Shown piece by piece: positions 55,560-64,000 of a stretch of DNA of 64,000 nucleotides (position 1 is the stretch's first letter; the number at the start of each line of letters is the position of its first letter). The DNA comes from Solirubrobacterales bacterium (GTDB lineage Bacteria > Actinomycetota > Thermoleophilia > Solirubrobacterales > Solirubrobacteraceae). Position numbers and translations under genes: made by a program. The stretch lies in contig JAFAWR010000116.1 of assembly GCA_019241635.1 (NCBI GenBank), forward strand, positions 1-64,000, read 5' to 3'. A model generated the notes under the pieces. That model ran no database searches and had not been told where the DNA came from. It worked only from the letters and a program-made list of their open reading frames with translations.

Positions 55560-56645
55560 ATGGAAAGCGGTAGCTATCTCGCAGTCATCAAAGTCGTCGG
55601 CGTCGGTGGCGGCGGCACGAACGCCGTCAACCGGATGGTCGACGCCGGTCTGCGCGGGGTCGAATTCATCGCCTGCAACACCGATGCCCAGGCGCTCGCG
55701 ATGTGCGATGCCGACATCAAGCTCAACATCGGTCACGAGCTGACCAAGGGGCTCGGGGCGGGGGCCAATCCGGACATCGGCCAGGGCGCGGCCGCCGAGT
55801 CGCGCGACGAGATCAAGGAGGCGCTCAAGGGCGCCGACATGGTGTTCGTCACCGCCGGCGAGGGTGGCGGCACGGGCACCGGCGCGGCGCCGGTGATCGC
55901 CGAGATCGCCAAGAACGAGATCGGCGCCCTGACCGTGGGCTGCGTCACGCGCCCGTTCGCGTTCGAGGGCACCCAGCGCGCGCGCCAGGCCCAGGAGGGG
56001 ATCCAGAAGCTCCGCGAGAACGTCGACACGCTGATCGTGATCCCGAACGAGAAGCTCCTGGCCATCGTCGAGCGGCGGACGACGATCCTCGACGCCTTCC
56101 GCGAGGCCGACAACGTCCTGCGTCAGGGCGTACAGGGGATCACCGACCTGATCACGATCCCCGGGCTGATCAACCTCGACTTCGCCGACGTGCGTACGAT
56201 CATGCACGACGCCGGCACTGCCCTGATGGGAATCGGCACCGCCGGCGGCGAGAACCGCGCCGCCGAGGCGGCCAAGGCCGCGATCTCCTCGCCGCTGCTC
56301 GAGGAGTCGGTCGAGGGCGCCACGGGAATCCTGCTCAACATCACCGGCGGCCATGACCTCGGGCTGTTCGAGGTCAACGAGGCGGCGGAGATCGTCCAGA
56401 GCGCCGCGGATCAGAACTCGAACATCATCTTCGGTGCGGTGATCGACGACGGGATGGGCGACGAGGTGCGGGTCACGGTCATCGCCACCGGATTCGACCA
56501 GCGCTATAGCCGGCCGAGCACGGCGCGGGAGACCACCCGCCGCGCCCGCCGCGACCGTGACGTCACGATGGACGACGACCAGCGCTCGTCGCTGGAGATC
56601 CGCGACGACGAGATCGACATCCCGTCGTTCCTTAAGGACCGTTGA
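55560..56645 (+). CDS. ftsZ: Cell division protein FtsZ
   Basis: [36 protein letters not shown]...[38 protein letters not shown]...; C-terminal peptide DIPSFLKDR. Confidence 0.97.
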   Translation: MESGSYLAVIKVVGVGGGGTNAVNRMVDAGLRGVEFIACNTDAQALAMCDADIKLNIGHELTKGLGAGANPDIGQGAAAESRDEIKEALKGADMVFVTAGEGGGTGTGAAPVIAEIAKNEIGALTVGCVTRPFAFEGTQRARQAQEGIQKLRENVDTLIVIPNEKLLAIVERRTTILDAFREADNVLRQGVQGITDLITIPGLINLDFADVRTIMHDAGTALMGIGTAGGENRAAEAAKAAISSPLLEESVEGATGILLNITGGHDLGLFEVNEAAEIVQSAADQNSNIIFGAVIDDGMGDEVRVTVIATGFDQRYSRPSTARETTRRARRDRDVTMDDDQRSSLEIRDDEIDIPSFLKDR

Positions 56646-56760
56646 AGGCCAGCCGGACAGCGCAACCCTCCGGGAGTTGAGCTGTTTTAGGGTCGTCCGA
56701 CCCCAAGGCCGACAACCGGGACCCGATCCCGCCCACCCAAGCCGCACCCGCCCGCGTCGA

Positions 56761-58665
56761 TTGCTGCGCTGCGCGCTGGGCGGGCTGCTCGCCGCGCTCC
56801 TCGGCGCGGCCCCCGCCTCGGCCGCGCTGGTGGAGCCGTCCCCCTCGCCACCCATCGTGATCGACGGCCCGAGCGCCGCGATCACCGGCCTGAACGGACT
56901 CTCCGTGGCGCGAGACGGGAGCGGGGGGCTGGTTTACGTGAAGGCCGGGCACGTGTTCGTCTCGGTCCTGGCCGGCGGACAGTTCCAGCCCCCGGTCGAG
57001 CTCGACGCCGGACTGCCCCCCGCCTCTTCGCAGCCGGTCATCGCGGCCGGGAACGGCGGGGTGCTGCTGGTCGGCTTCATCAACGCGGGGACGCTGTACG
57101 TCGTGGACCGGGCTTCGAGCAGCGCGCCGTTGGCCGCGCCCGAGCCGCTGTCGGGCGGCGCGGCCAACCCATCGCTGCAGATGAGCAACTTCGGCAAGGC
57201 CTACCTCGCCTTCACGGCCGCCGACGGAGCCGGCCACGATGTTCGCGCGGCGTACTACGCCGGCGGGGCCTGGTCGCTCGAGCCGACGCCGCTCAACGCC
57301 GTCTCGGCCGCCGACGACGCGGGGACCGGAGCCGGCGCGCCGGCGGTGGCCACCGCGGGGGACGGCGTGGCCACGGTCGCGTGGGGAGAGGGCGGGCACA
57401 TCTATACGCGGCGCGTCTGGGCTACCGCGGCGAGCGTGGTCGACGAGCAGGCCGACCCGTCCACCGTGGGCGGCTGCGCCGAGGTGTCCGCCGGCCATCC
57501 GGTGGCCGCGGCGGGCGGCGACTCCTCGTTCGTCGACGTCGCCTTCCAGGAGACCGTCACGTGCGGCGGCGGGCCCCAGACCCGGGTGCTGGTCAACCAG
57601 TTGCAGGCCGGGCAGTACGACGGCGCGGTGCCGGCCGACGGAGTCGCGGCCGGCGGGGAGAGCGCCGGCGACCCTGACGTGGTCATGGCCGAATACGGGC
57701 AGGGCTTCGTGACCTCCGAGAGGCAAACCTCGCACGCCGCGTTCGCGATGGAGCTCGGCGGGAACGGTGGCTTCGGCGGAGTTCTTCAGGTCGGGGGCAC
57801 GCCGGGTACCTCGGCGCCCGATCCGGTGCCGGCGATCGCGGGCCTGTTCTCCGATCTGATCGCCTGGCAGCAGGATCCCGGGACGACCGGCCCGGCCGAG
57901 ATCCGCATGCGCTACGAGCCTCGCGACGCGGCTCTGGGTCCGGAGACGGTCGTGTCCAACCCCGCCCAGGGCGCCACCGATGCCGCGCGTGGGCTGGCCG
58001 CCGCGGGCGACTCGGGGGGGGACGCGGCGATCGCCTGGGTGCAGGGGAGCGGGTCCTCAACCGAGATCGTCGCCGAGCGGCTCTACCAGGCGCCAGGCGC
58101 GGCGACTCCCGTCACCGGCAAAGCGCCGGTTTACGCCCGCACGGCGCAGCCGGTGCTGCGCTGGGCGGCTTCGGGCGCAAGCTGGGGGCCGATCACCTAC
58201 ACGGTGAAAGTCGACGGTACGGTGGTCGGGCAGACCGGCGCCACGGCGCTGCAGGTCCCGAGCCTGCTCGCCGACGGCCCCCACACCTGGAGCGTGACGG
58301 CCGGCAACCCGGCCGGTCTGAGCAGCGCGGCCAAGAGCGCCAGGGTGTTCGTGGACACGGTGGCGCCGAGGCTCGCCTCCGCTCTATCCGGCGCCCGCCA
58401 GGCCGGTGCGACGCTGAGCCTGCGGCTGAGCTATCGCGACGCCCCGCCCGCCGGCCGGCCCGGGCGTGACGCCTCGGGCGTCGCGAGCCTGACCATCCAT
58501 TGGGGTGATGGCACGACGTCGCGCGTCACAGCGGGTACGCACCGGCTCACGCACCGATACGCGCGCGCGGGTCGCTACCGGATCACCATCACCGTGTTCG
58601 ACCGCGCCGGCAACCGGACCACCGAGGTGCGCCGGATCAAGATCGCCAAGGCGCGGCACCCGTGA
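56761..58665 (+). CDS. Secreted protein with PKD-like C-terminal domain
   Basis: TTG start proposed; signal LLRCALGGLLAALLGAAPASAA; C-terminal LTIHWGDGTTSRVTAGTHRLTHRYARAGRYRITITVFDRAGNRTTEVRRIKI (PKD-type). Confidence 0.78.
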   Translation: MLRCALGGLLAALLGAAPASAALVEPSPSPPIVIDGPSAAITGLNGLSVARDGSGGLVYVKAGHVFVSVLAGGQFQPPVELDAGLPPASSQPVIAAGNGGVLLVGFINAGTLYVVDRASSSAPLAAPEPLSGGAANPSLQMSNFGKAYLAFTAADGAGHDVRAAYYAGGAWSLEPTPLNAVSAADDAGTGAGAPAVATAGDGVATVAWGEGGHIYTRRVWATAASVVDEQADPSTVGGCAEVSAGHPVAAAGGDSSFVDVAFQETVTCGGGPQTRVLVNQLQAGQYDGAVPADGVAAGGESAGDPDVVMAEYGQGFVTSERQTSHAAFAMELGGNGGFGGVLQVGGTPGTSAPDPVPAIAGLFSDLIAWQQDPGTTGPAEIRMRYEPRDAALGPETVVSNPAQGATDAARGLAAAGDSGGDAAIAWVQGSGSSTEIVAERLYQAPGAATPVTGKAPVYARTAQPVLRWAASGASWGPITYTVKVDGTVVGQTGATALQVPSLLADGPHTWSVTAGNPAGLSSAAKSARVFVDTVAPRLASALSGARQAGATLSLRLSYRDAPPAGRPGRDASGVASLTIHWGDGTTSRVTAGTHRLTHRYARAGRYRITITVFDRAGNRTTEVRRIKIAKARHP

Positions 58666-59285
58666 AACGGTCCGAGGCGACCCGCGCCGACTCGTCCGGC
58701 CGCTACCATCCCGGTCTTCGCATGCCTGCTGACCCACAGCCACGGTTCCACGTCGTGATGAGACGGCGGATTCAACGTCATCCGCTGTGGGCGCGACTGA
58801 CCCGGACGGCGCTGTCGGCTCGCCTCACCAAGTACGCCCTCGGGTCGGTGGTCGCGTTCGTCACCGGCAACATCGCGTTCATGCTGTTCTACGTGATGAA
58901 CGCCTCGACCACCGTTTGCTCGGTGGCCGGCTTCGTCGCCGCGGCGATTCCGAACTGGATCCTCAACCGGCGCTGGGCCTGGCAGCGGAGCGGACGCCCG
59001 CCGGCCCGGCAGTGGATCGGCTACATCGGCGTCTCGATCATCGTGCTGGTGAGCACGTCGGCGGCCACGGGCTGGACCAACGCGCGGGTGCAATCGATCC
59101 CGGCGCACCACGGACTGCGGCTGCTGATCGTCACCGCGGCCTACGTGGCGGTGACCGTGCTGCTGTTCTTCGCGAAGTTCGCGATCTACGAGTACTGGAT
59201 CTTCTCGGAGCGCAGCCGCGTGCGCGCGGCCTTCCGCTCCCTGCGCCAGGTGCCGAGAACGGCCCGCGCGAACCGCATTCCGTAA
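58662..59285 (+). CDS. GtrA-family membrane protein
   Basis: RLTKYALGSVVAFVTGNIAFMLFYVMNASTTVCSVAGFVAAAIPNWILNRRWAWQ...FFAKFAIYEYWIFS; GtrA fold and NWxLNRRW-type motif. Confidence 0.87.
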   Translation: MKRSEATRADSSGRYHPGLRMPADPQPRFHVVMRRRIQRHPLWARLTRTALSARLTKYALGSVVAFVTGNIAFMLFYVMNASTTVCSVAGFVAAAIPNWILNRRWAWQRSGRPPARQWIGYIGVSIIVLVSTSAATGWTNARVQSIPAHHGLRLLIVTAAYVAVTVLLFFAKFAIYEYWIFSERSRVRAAFRSLRQVPRTARANRIP

Positions 59286-60118
59286 AGCAGGTTCGGACCC
59301 TTCTTCGTCCCGGTCGCGCCGACCGGGCGGTCGCGCATCGTGGTGGCGACCTCGATGACCCGGAAGCCGTTCATGGCCGTCGCGATCAAGAGCTCGGAGC
59401 TCTGATACTGCGTCTGCTCGAGCTTGACCGTCTCGCTGACCTTGACCCGCATCGCCCGGAGGCCGCAGGCGGGGTCGGTGATGGGCTGGCGCAGGAGGAT
59501 GCTGACCAGCTTGCCGAAGAAGATCACCCCGGCGTGACGCACCGGATCGGTGGTCAGCTCGGTGCCCAGCCGCCGGGAGCCGTTGACGAAATCGGCGCGG
59601 CCGGCGACGATCGGCTCGACCAGGCGCTCCAGCTCGCTTTCGATGTACTGGCCGTCGGCATCGATCGTGGCGATGATCTCGGCTCCCCGCGCCCGGGCCA
59701 GCCAGTAGCCCAGCTTGAACACGAGCCCCTGGCCGCGATTGATCGGGATGTTGCACACCAGCGCGCCCGCCTCGGCGGCCTTGGCGGCGGTGGCGTCGGT
59801 AGACCCGTCGACGACCACGATGATCTCGGTGGCCAGGCCGGCCATCTCGGACGGGATGCTGGCCACCACGTCGGCCACGGTCGGCTCCTCGTTGTAGGCC
59901 GGGATCACGATGGCGACCGGGGCGCCGGCGCCGGCGGGGTGCGCGGCAAGGAACGCGGCGGCCGGCCCCTGCTCCTCGGCGGGCAGGCTGGTCACGGACA
60001 CCTCGGTGCTCGAGGCGGTCGTCGCGGTCAGGCGGCCGGGGCCGGAAGGGGCGAGGGTGGCGGGCTGAGCGGCGGTCAGCTCCTCAGCCTGGGTGTCATA
60101 GCTCGGTGTGTCGTTCAT
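59186..60118 (-). CDS. GT2 polyprenyl-phosphate sugar synthase-like
   Basis: APVAIVIPAYNEEPTVADVVASIPSEMAGLATEIIVVVDGSTDATAAKAAEAGALVCNIPINRGQGLVFKLGYWLARARGAEIIATIDADGQY. Confidence 0.9.
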   Translation of the reverse strand: MNDTPSYDTQAEELTAAQPATLAPSGPGRLTATTASSTEVSVTSLPAEEQGPAAAFLAAHPAGAGAPVAIVIPAYNEEPTVADVVASIPSEMAGLATEIIVVVDGSTDATAAKAAEAGALVCNIPINRGQGLVFKLGYWLARARGAEIIATIDADGQYIESELERLVEPIVAGRADFVNGSRRLGTELTTDPVRHAGVIFFGKLVSILLRQPITDPACGLRAMRVKVSETVKLEQTQYQSSELLIATAMNGFRVIEVATTMRDRPVGATGTKKGPNLLYGMRFARAVLGTWRRERKAARTRLRSEKIQYS

Positions 60119-60372
60119 GTCTCTCGGTCGCGATGTCAGCAGGTGAGGCAATCCCAATTGCCCTGCGCCGGGTGGACCCCGGGGGCAATCAGCTGGCAAA
60201 CCAGCCCGGGAGAAGCATTGTCGGAAGCGACGGATCGGCCTCCTCCACCCGGGCTTGAACGGGCCACGATAGCGGACCGCCCAGGCGCAAGGTCGATCCT
60301 CCGGGTGCGCTTTACTGCGCCAAGGCAGCGGCAGCCCACCGGCAACGACAGGAGTTCGCGATACCCGCAGGA

Positions 60373-61632
60373 GTGAGCGGCACCACCGAGGGTGGACCCG
60401 CGACCGTCGCGGCGCTGGTCGATGTGAAGCGAGCCGAGGACGAGCGCGTCGACGCGCGGGCGCGTGGCCTGCTGCCCTGGGCCGGGGAGGCGCTGCGGCC
60501 ATACCGGACGGCGATCGCCGTCTACCTGGGCACCCGCGCGCTGCTGCTCGCGGTCGCGTTCATGAACTCGGCGGTGCGCCACCACCCGGTGCTCGCCCAG
60601 CTGGCCAACTGGGATGGGCGGTGGTATCGAGGCGTCGCGGACCTCGGCTACCCGACCCATGTGGTGCACGTCCAGAGCACGCTCGGATTCTTTCCGCTCT
60701 ATCCACTGATCGTCCGGGCCGTGGCCTACCTCTTCTACTGGCCGACCTCGCATTCGCTGGCGTGGGCGACCACGCTGGCTGGCGTGCTCGTGTCGATGCT
60801 CGGGGGCCTCGTCGCGACCGTGCTGGCGCAGAAGCTGGCGAGCGGCTGGTGGGGCGAGCTCGTGGGGCGACGCGCCGCGGTGCTGTTCTGCCTGTTCCCG
60901 GGGTCGGTGGTGTTCTCGATGGTGTACGCCGAGGGAGTCATGATCCCGCTCGCCATCGGGACGTTCATCGCGCTCAAGCACCGCCGCTGGCTGCTGGCCG
61001 GGGTGCTGGCGGGCCTGGCCACCGCGTGCGAGCCGGAGGCGGTGTTGCTCGTGCTGGTCTGCGGGATCGCCGCCGCCCGCGAGCTCCGCGAGCGGGGTTG
61101 GCACAGCCACGCGGCGCGGCGCAGCCTGCTCGCCCCCTTGCTCTCGCTTACGGGCATAGGCACGTTTGCCGTGTTCCTGTGGGCGTGGGCAGGCACGCCG
61201 TTCGCCAGCCTGATCGCCCAGCACGACGGCTGGCAGGAGAAGAGCGACCCGCTGGCCTTCATCCACCTGATCGGGCAGCTCGGAGGGGAGATCTCCTTCG
61301 CCCACTTCGACCATCCGACGATCAACCTCAACCTGGTCGTCGGGGTGCTCGGGGGGTTCGCGCTGCTGGCCATGCTGGTGCTGATGTTCCTGGCCCGGCG
61401 CAGCATGTCCCTCGAGTCCATCGTCTGGACGCTCGGCATCAGCGTCGTCGCGCTCACCGCCTCATATCCGTTCTCCCCGAACCCGCGGGTGCTGATCACC
61501 GCGTTCCCGGCCGTCCTGGTCGTCGCGCGCTATGTCAGGGGACGGACCTGGCCGGTACTTTGCCTGGCCAGCGGTGTCTCATTGGCTGGGATGGCCGCGC
61601 TGACGTACATCGGGACGACGTTGCGCCCGTGA
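60373..61632 (+). CDS. PIG-V-like mannosyltransferase, multi-TM
   Basis: LANWDGRWYRGVADLGYPT...TLGFFPLYPLIVRAVAYLFYW...RRAAVLFCLFPGSVVFSMVYAEGVMIPLAIGTFIALKHRRWLLAGVLAGLATACEPEAVLL. Confidence 0.82.
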   Translation: MSGTTEGGPATVAALVDVKRAEDERVDARARGLLPWAGEALRPYRTAIAVYLGTRALLLAVAFMNSAVRHHPVLAQLANWDGRWYRGVADLGYPTHVVHVQSTLGFFPLYPLIVRAVAYLFYWPTSHSLAWATTLAGVLVSMLGGLVATVLAQKLASGWWGELVGRRAAVLFCLFPGSVVFSMVYAEGVMIPLAIGTFIALKHRRWLLAGVLAGLATACEPEAVLLVLVCGIAAARELRERGWHSHAARRSLLAPLLSLTGIGTFAVFLWAWAGTPFASLIAQHDGWQEKSDPLAFIHLIGQLGGEISFAHFDHPTINLNLVVGVLGGFALLAMLVLMFLARRSMSLESIVWTLGISVVALTASYPFSPNPRVLITAFPAVLVVARYVRGRTWPVLCLASGVSLAGMAALTYIGTTLRP

Positions 61633-63548
61633 CCCGGGCGGGATGGATCGGCCGGGCGGCCCTCGCCGCCTCGCTGGCGCTGGGCGCGCTCGTCGGGCTC
61701 GCCACCATGGCCGGCGCCGCGCGAGCGCAGGGAACCCCAGACGTGGCCACGCCGCCGACCAAAGGCTCTCTCTACAGCGACGGGCAGGCCGGGCGGTATC
61801 TGCTCGGCGGGACGTGGCTGTACCGCGCCGATCAGAGCGATGTGGGCCTGGCGCAGGGCTGGGAGGACGTCGCGAGCACCGACGGCTTCTCGCCGGTGTC
61901 GACCCCCAACGCCTATAACGCCGGCGACTTCTCACAGGCCAGCATGAACGGGTACGTTGGCTGGTACCGGCGTGACTTCACGCTGCCCGCGAACGCCTTC
62001 GCGCGTTACGTGCCAAACGCGTCACGGCACTGGATCGTCCGCTTCGAATCGGTCAACTACCGCGCCACGGTCTGGCTGAACGGCCATCAGATCGGGACCC
62101 ACACCGGCGCCTTCCTCCCGTTCGAGTTCGATCTTCCGGCACAGTGGCTGCATCCGCGCGGCGCCAACCGCCTGGTCATACGCGTGGACGATCGCCGCTC
62201 GCCGACCGACATGCCACCCGGGCCAGGCGGCATATGGTGGAACTTCGGCGGCCTGTTGCGCGAGGTATACCTCCGCGCCGTGCAGGTCGCCGACCTGCAG
62301 CAGGTCATGGTGCGGCCGATCCTCCCGTGTCCCAGGTGCGGCGCCCAGGTGCAGGAACAGGTACTGGTCCGGAACGTCACCGGCTCCAAGCAGACCGTGC
62401 ACCTGCGCGGCAGCTACGGAAAGCTCCGGCTCGACTTCGGGAAGGCGACGATTCCCCCGCACGGCACCTGGACCGCCAGGGCCACGGTCCGCGTCGCCCA
62501 CCCCGACCTGTGGGCGCCCGGCCACCCGTTTCTCTACTCGGCGCGGCTGACCCTGCTCGATTCCCGCTCCCGGACGATCGGTGGCTACTTCACCTACAGC
62601 GGGATCCGGAGCATCAAGGTCGTCGGCGGGCAGCTCGAGCTCAACGGGCGAAAGCTCAACCTGCGCGGCGTGTTCATCCACGAGCAGGGCTTGAACGACG
62701 GCGCCGCGATCACCGTCGACCAGCAGGCGCAGCTGCTGAACTGGGCCAGGGAGCTCGGCGCGACGGTGATCCGCTCGCACTACCCGCTCGGCCCCGAGAT
62801 CGAGGAGATGGCCGACCGCGACGGGATCCTGATCTGGTCCGAGGTGCCCGTGTACCAGCTCTCGAGTCAGGCCCTGGCCGAACCCAGCGTGCTGAGCCAC
62901 GCCCAGGCGATCCTCCAGCAGAACATCCTCACCAACCAGAACCACCCGTCGATCCTGCTCTGGAGCATCGGCAATGAGCTCCCCTCGCCGGTGAGCGGCT
63001 CCGAGGCGCACTACATCTCGATCGCGGCCGCGCTCGCGCACCGGCTCGACCCGACGCGCCCGGTTGGCCTGGCGATCTCGAACTGGCCGGGCCTGGGCTG
63101 CCAGAACGGCTACGGCCCCCTCGACGTGATCGGGGACAACGAATACTTCGGATGGTTCGACGCCGGGGGTGGGGGAGACGACGACCGCGACGCGCTCGGC
63201 CCGTTCCTGGACTCCGTCCGCGCGTGCTACCCCCACCAGGCGATCATGGTCACCGAGTTCGGGTTCGACTCAAACCGCGACGGCCCGGTGGAAGAGCGCG
63301 GCACTTACGCGTTCCAGGCCAACTCGGCCGCGTTTCACCTGAACGTGTTCGCCACCAAGCCGTGGCTGTCCGGGGCGGTGTACTTCGACCTCCAGGACTA
63401 TGTGGCCTACCCGCAGTACTCGGGCGGCGATCCCCGCCCGGATCCGCCGTTCAACCAGAAGGGCCTGGTCGACGAGGCCGGCAATCTGAAGCCGGCGTTC
63501 GCCGTGGTGTCGCAGATCTACCACGCCACGCAGCAGATCGGTCCGTAG
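61629..63548 (+). CDS. Secreted glycoside hydrolase family 2 protein
   Basis: Signal peptide; GYVGWYRRDFTLP...RFESVNYRATVWLNGHQIGTHTGAFLPFEFDL...LNLRGVFIHEQGL...VIRSHYPLGPEIEEMADRDGILIWSEVPVYQ...NHPSILLWSIGNELPSP...VTEFGFDSNRDGP. Confidence 0.92.
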   Translation: MTRAGWIGRAALAASLALGALVGLATMAGAARAQGTPDVATPPTKGSLYSDGQAGRYLLGGTWLYRADQSDVGLAQGWEDVASTDGFSPVSTPNAYNAGDFSQASMNGYVGWYRRDFTLPANAFARYVPNASRHWIVRFESVNYRATVWLNGHQIGTHTGAFLPFEFDLPAQWLHPRGANRLVIRVDDRRSPTDMPPGPGGIWWNFGGLLREVYLRAVQVADLQQVMVRPILPCPRCGAQVQEQVLVRNVTGSKQTVHLRGSYGKLRLDFGKATIPPHGTWTARATVRVAHPDLWAPGHPFLYSARLTLLDSRSRTIGGYFTYSGIRSIKVVGGQLELNGRKLNLRGVFIHEQGLNDGAAITVDQQAQLLNWARELGATVIRSHYPLGPEIEEMADRDGILIWSEVPVYQLSSQALAEPSVLSHAQAILQQNILTNQNHPSILLWSIGNELPSPVSGSEAHYISIAAALAHRLDPTRPVGLAISNWPGLGCQNGYGPLDVIGDNEYFGWFDAGGGGDDDRDALGPFLDSVRACYPHQAIMVTEFGFDSNRDGPVEERGTYAFQANSAAFHLNVFATKPWLSGAVYFDLQDYVAYPQYSGGDPRPDPPFNQKGLVDEAGNLKPAFAVVSQIYHATQQIGP

Positions 63549-63723
63549 GGGGTTTTGGGGCCTCGCTGCGCTCGGCGTCCGTGGGGCCGGGGGAGGCGCC
63601 GCCGTCAGGCGCCGCCGACGAATCTGATCACCCCGTCCGGACACGGATCGGTGCTCGGCGTAGACCCTCCGCCTGCGCGGGGTGCATAACGCGCAAACCC
63701 TCCGCGCCCACCACCGCCCTGCG

Positions 63724-63792
63724 CACATAAGCGCCTCACAGGCGCTTATGTGGCAACGGCGCCGCTCCGGAGGCCGCTGCGGCCACATAAGC
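63724..63792. other. 13-bp perfect hairpin plus competing third arm
   Basis: cacataagcgcct (63724-63736)-cac-aggcgcttatgtg (63740-63752); ccacataagc recurs at 63783-63792. Confidence 0.7.
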
Positions 63793-63878
63793 ACCCTGTT
63801 CAGCATCTCGTGCTACCTGGCGCCGGCGCTCGTCACGCGGCGGGACGCGTACCGGACCTACGCTAGCCTGCACAATCG

Positions 63879-64000
63879 GTGTCGTCCACCACCGAACTAC
63901 GTCGCACCCCCCTGTATGACCGCCACGCCGCCGCGGGGGCCAAGCTGGTCCCGTTTGCCGGCTGGGAGATGCCGGTCCAGTACGGCGGGATCCGCGAGGA
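63879..64000 (+). CDS. gcvT: Aminomethyltransferase (glycine cleavage T protein), 5' part only
   Basis: Manual translation from GTG 63879: [40 protein letters not shown]...; GcvT N-terminus, truncated by the window end and absent from the ORF track. Confidence 0.9.
   Translation, partial: MSSTTELRRTPLYDRHAAAGAKLVPFAGWEMPVQYGGIRE

Noticed and set aside
63549-63878. Glycine riboswitch upstream of gcvT
   Set aside because: I could not find the conserved glycine aptamer core; only simple competing hairpins are visible. An Infernal search with the glycine riboswitch model would settle it.
1-64000. CRISPR arrays, rRNA, tRNA, toxin-antitoxin or phage-defence genes
   Set aside because: None recognised on reading either strand; tRNAscan/Infernal were not available to confirm absence.

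Overview
High-GC (about 70%) actinobacterial chromosome window, with gene content suggestive of Thermoleophilia/Solirubrobacterales (inference). Its backbone is a complete division/cell-wall (dcw) cluster in canonical order on the + strand: mraZ, rsmH, ftsL-like, ftsI, murE, murF, mraY, murD, ftsW, murG, murC, murB, ftsQ, ftsZ. Three blocks interrupt it. (i) About 22.8 kb between ftsI and murE: an ArsR/SRPBCC pair, a ClpP, and a large exopolysaccharide (EPS) locus containing three tandem secreted beta-helix-like paralogs flanked by two GT2 paralogs, a flippase, Wzz-like and Wzy-like proteins, several glycosyltransferases and methyltransferases. (ii) About 7 kb between murE and murF: a repeat/collagen-like secreted protein, a small HTH protein, a large LuxR-type ATPase regulator and an FAD monooxygenase. 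(iii) About 2 kb between murG and murC: a GH6-like hydrolase and a deazaflavin-dependent reductase. Left of dcw are a polyprenol-P-mannose synthase with a mannosyltransferase, a polysaccharide deacetylase, a SpoIIE/STAS/RsbW-like partner-switch module and a two-component system. Right of ftsZ are a secreted PKD-like protein, GtrA, GT2, a PIG-V-like mannosyltransferase, GH2 and the start of gcvT. The observations I rate highest are: two tiny GTGA-chained ORFs between mraY and murD made by a 23-bp duplication; an O-antigen-ligase-like protein with a sigma-region-4-like C-terminus; the triple beta-helix paralog array; a ladder of three ArsR-type palindromes between SRPBCC/ArsR and clpP; paired CGGTA-N6-TACCG sites upstream of the LuxR module; a mraZ promoter with TGGG repeats at a 10-bp period; and stop/start coupling of the EPS genes into murE. 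Everything is from reading the sequence; no searches were run.
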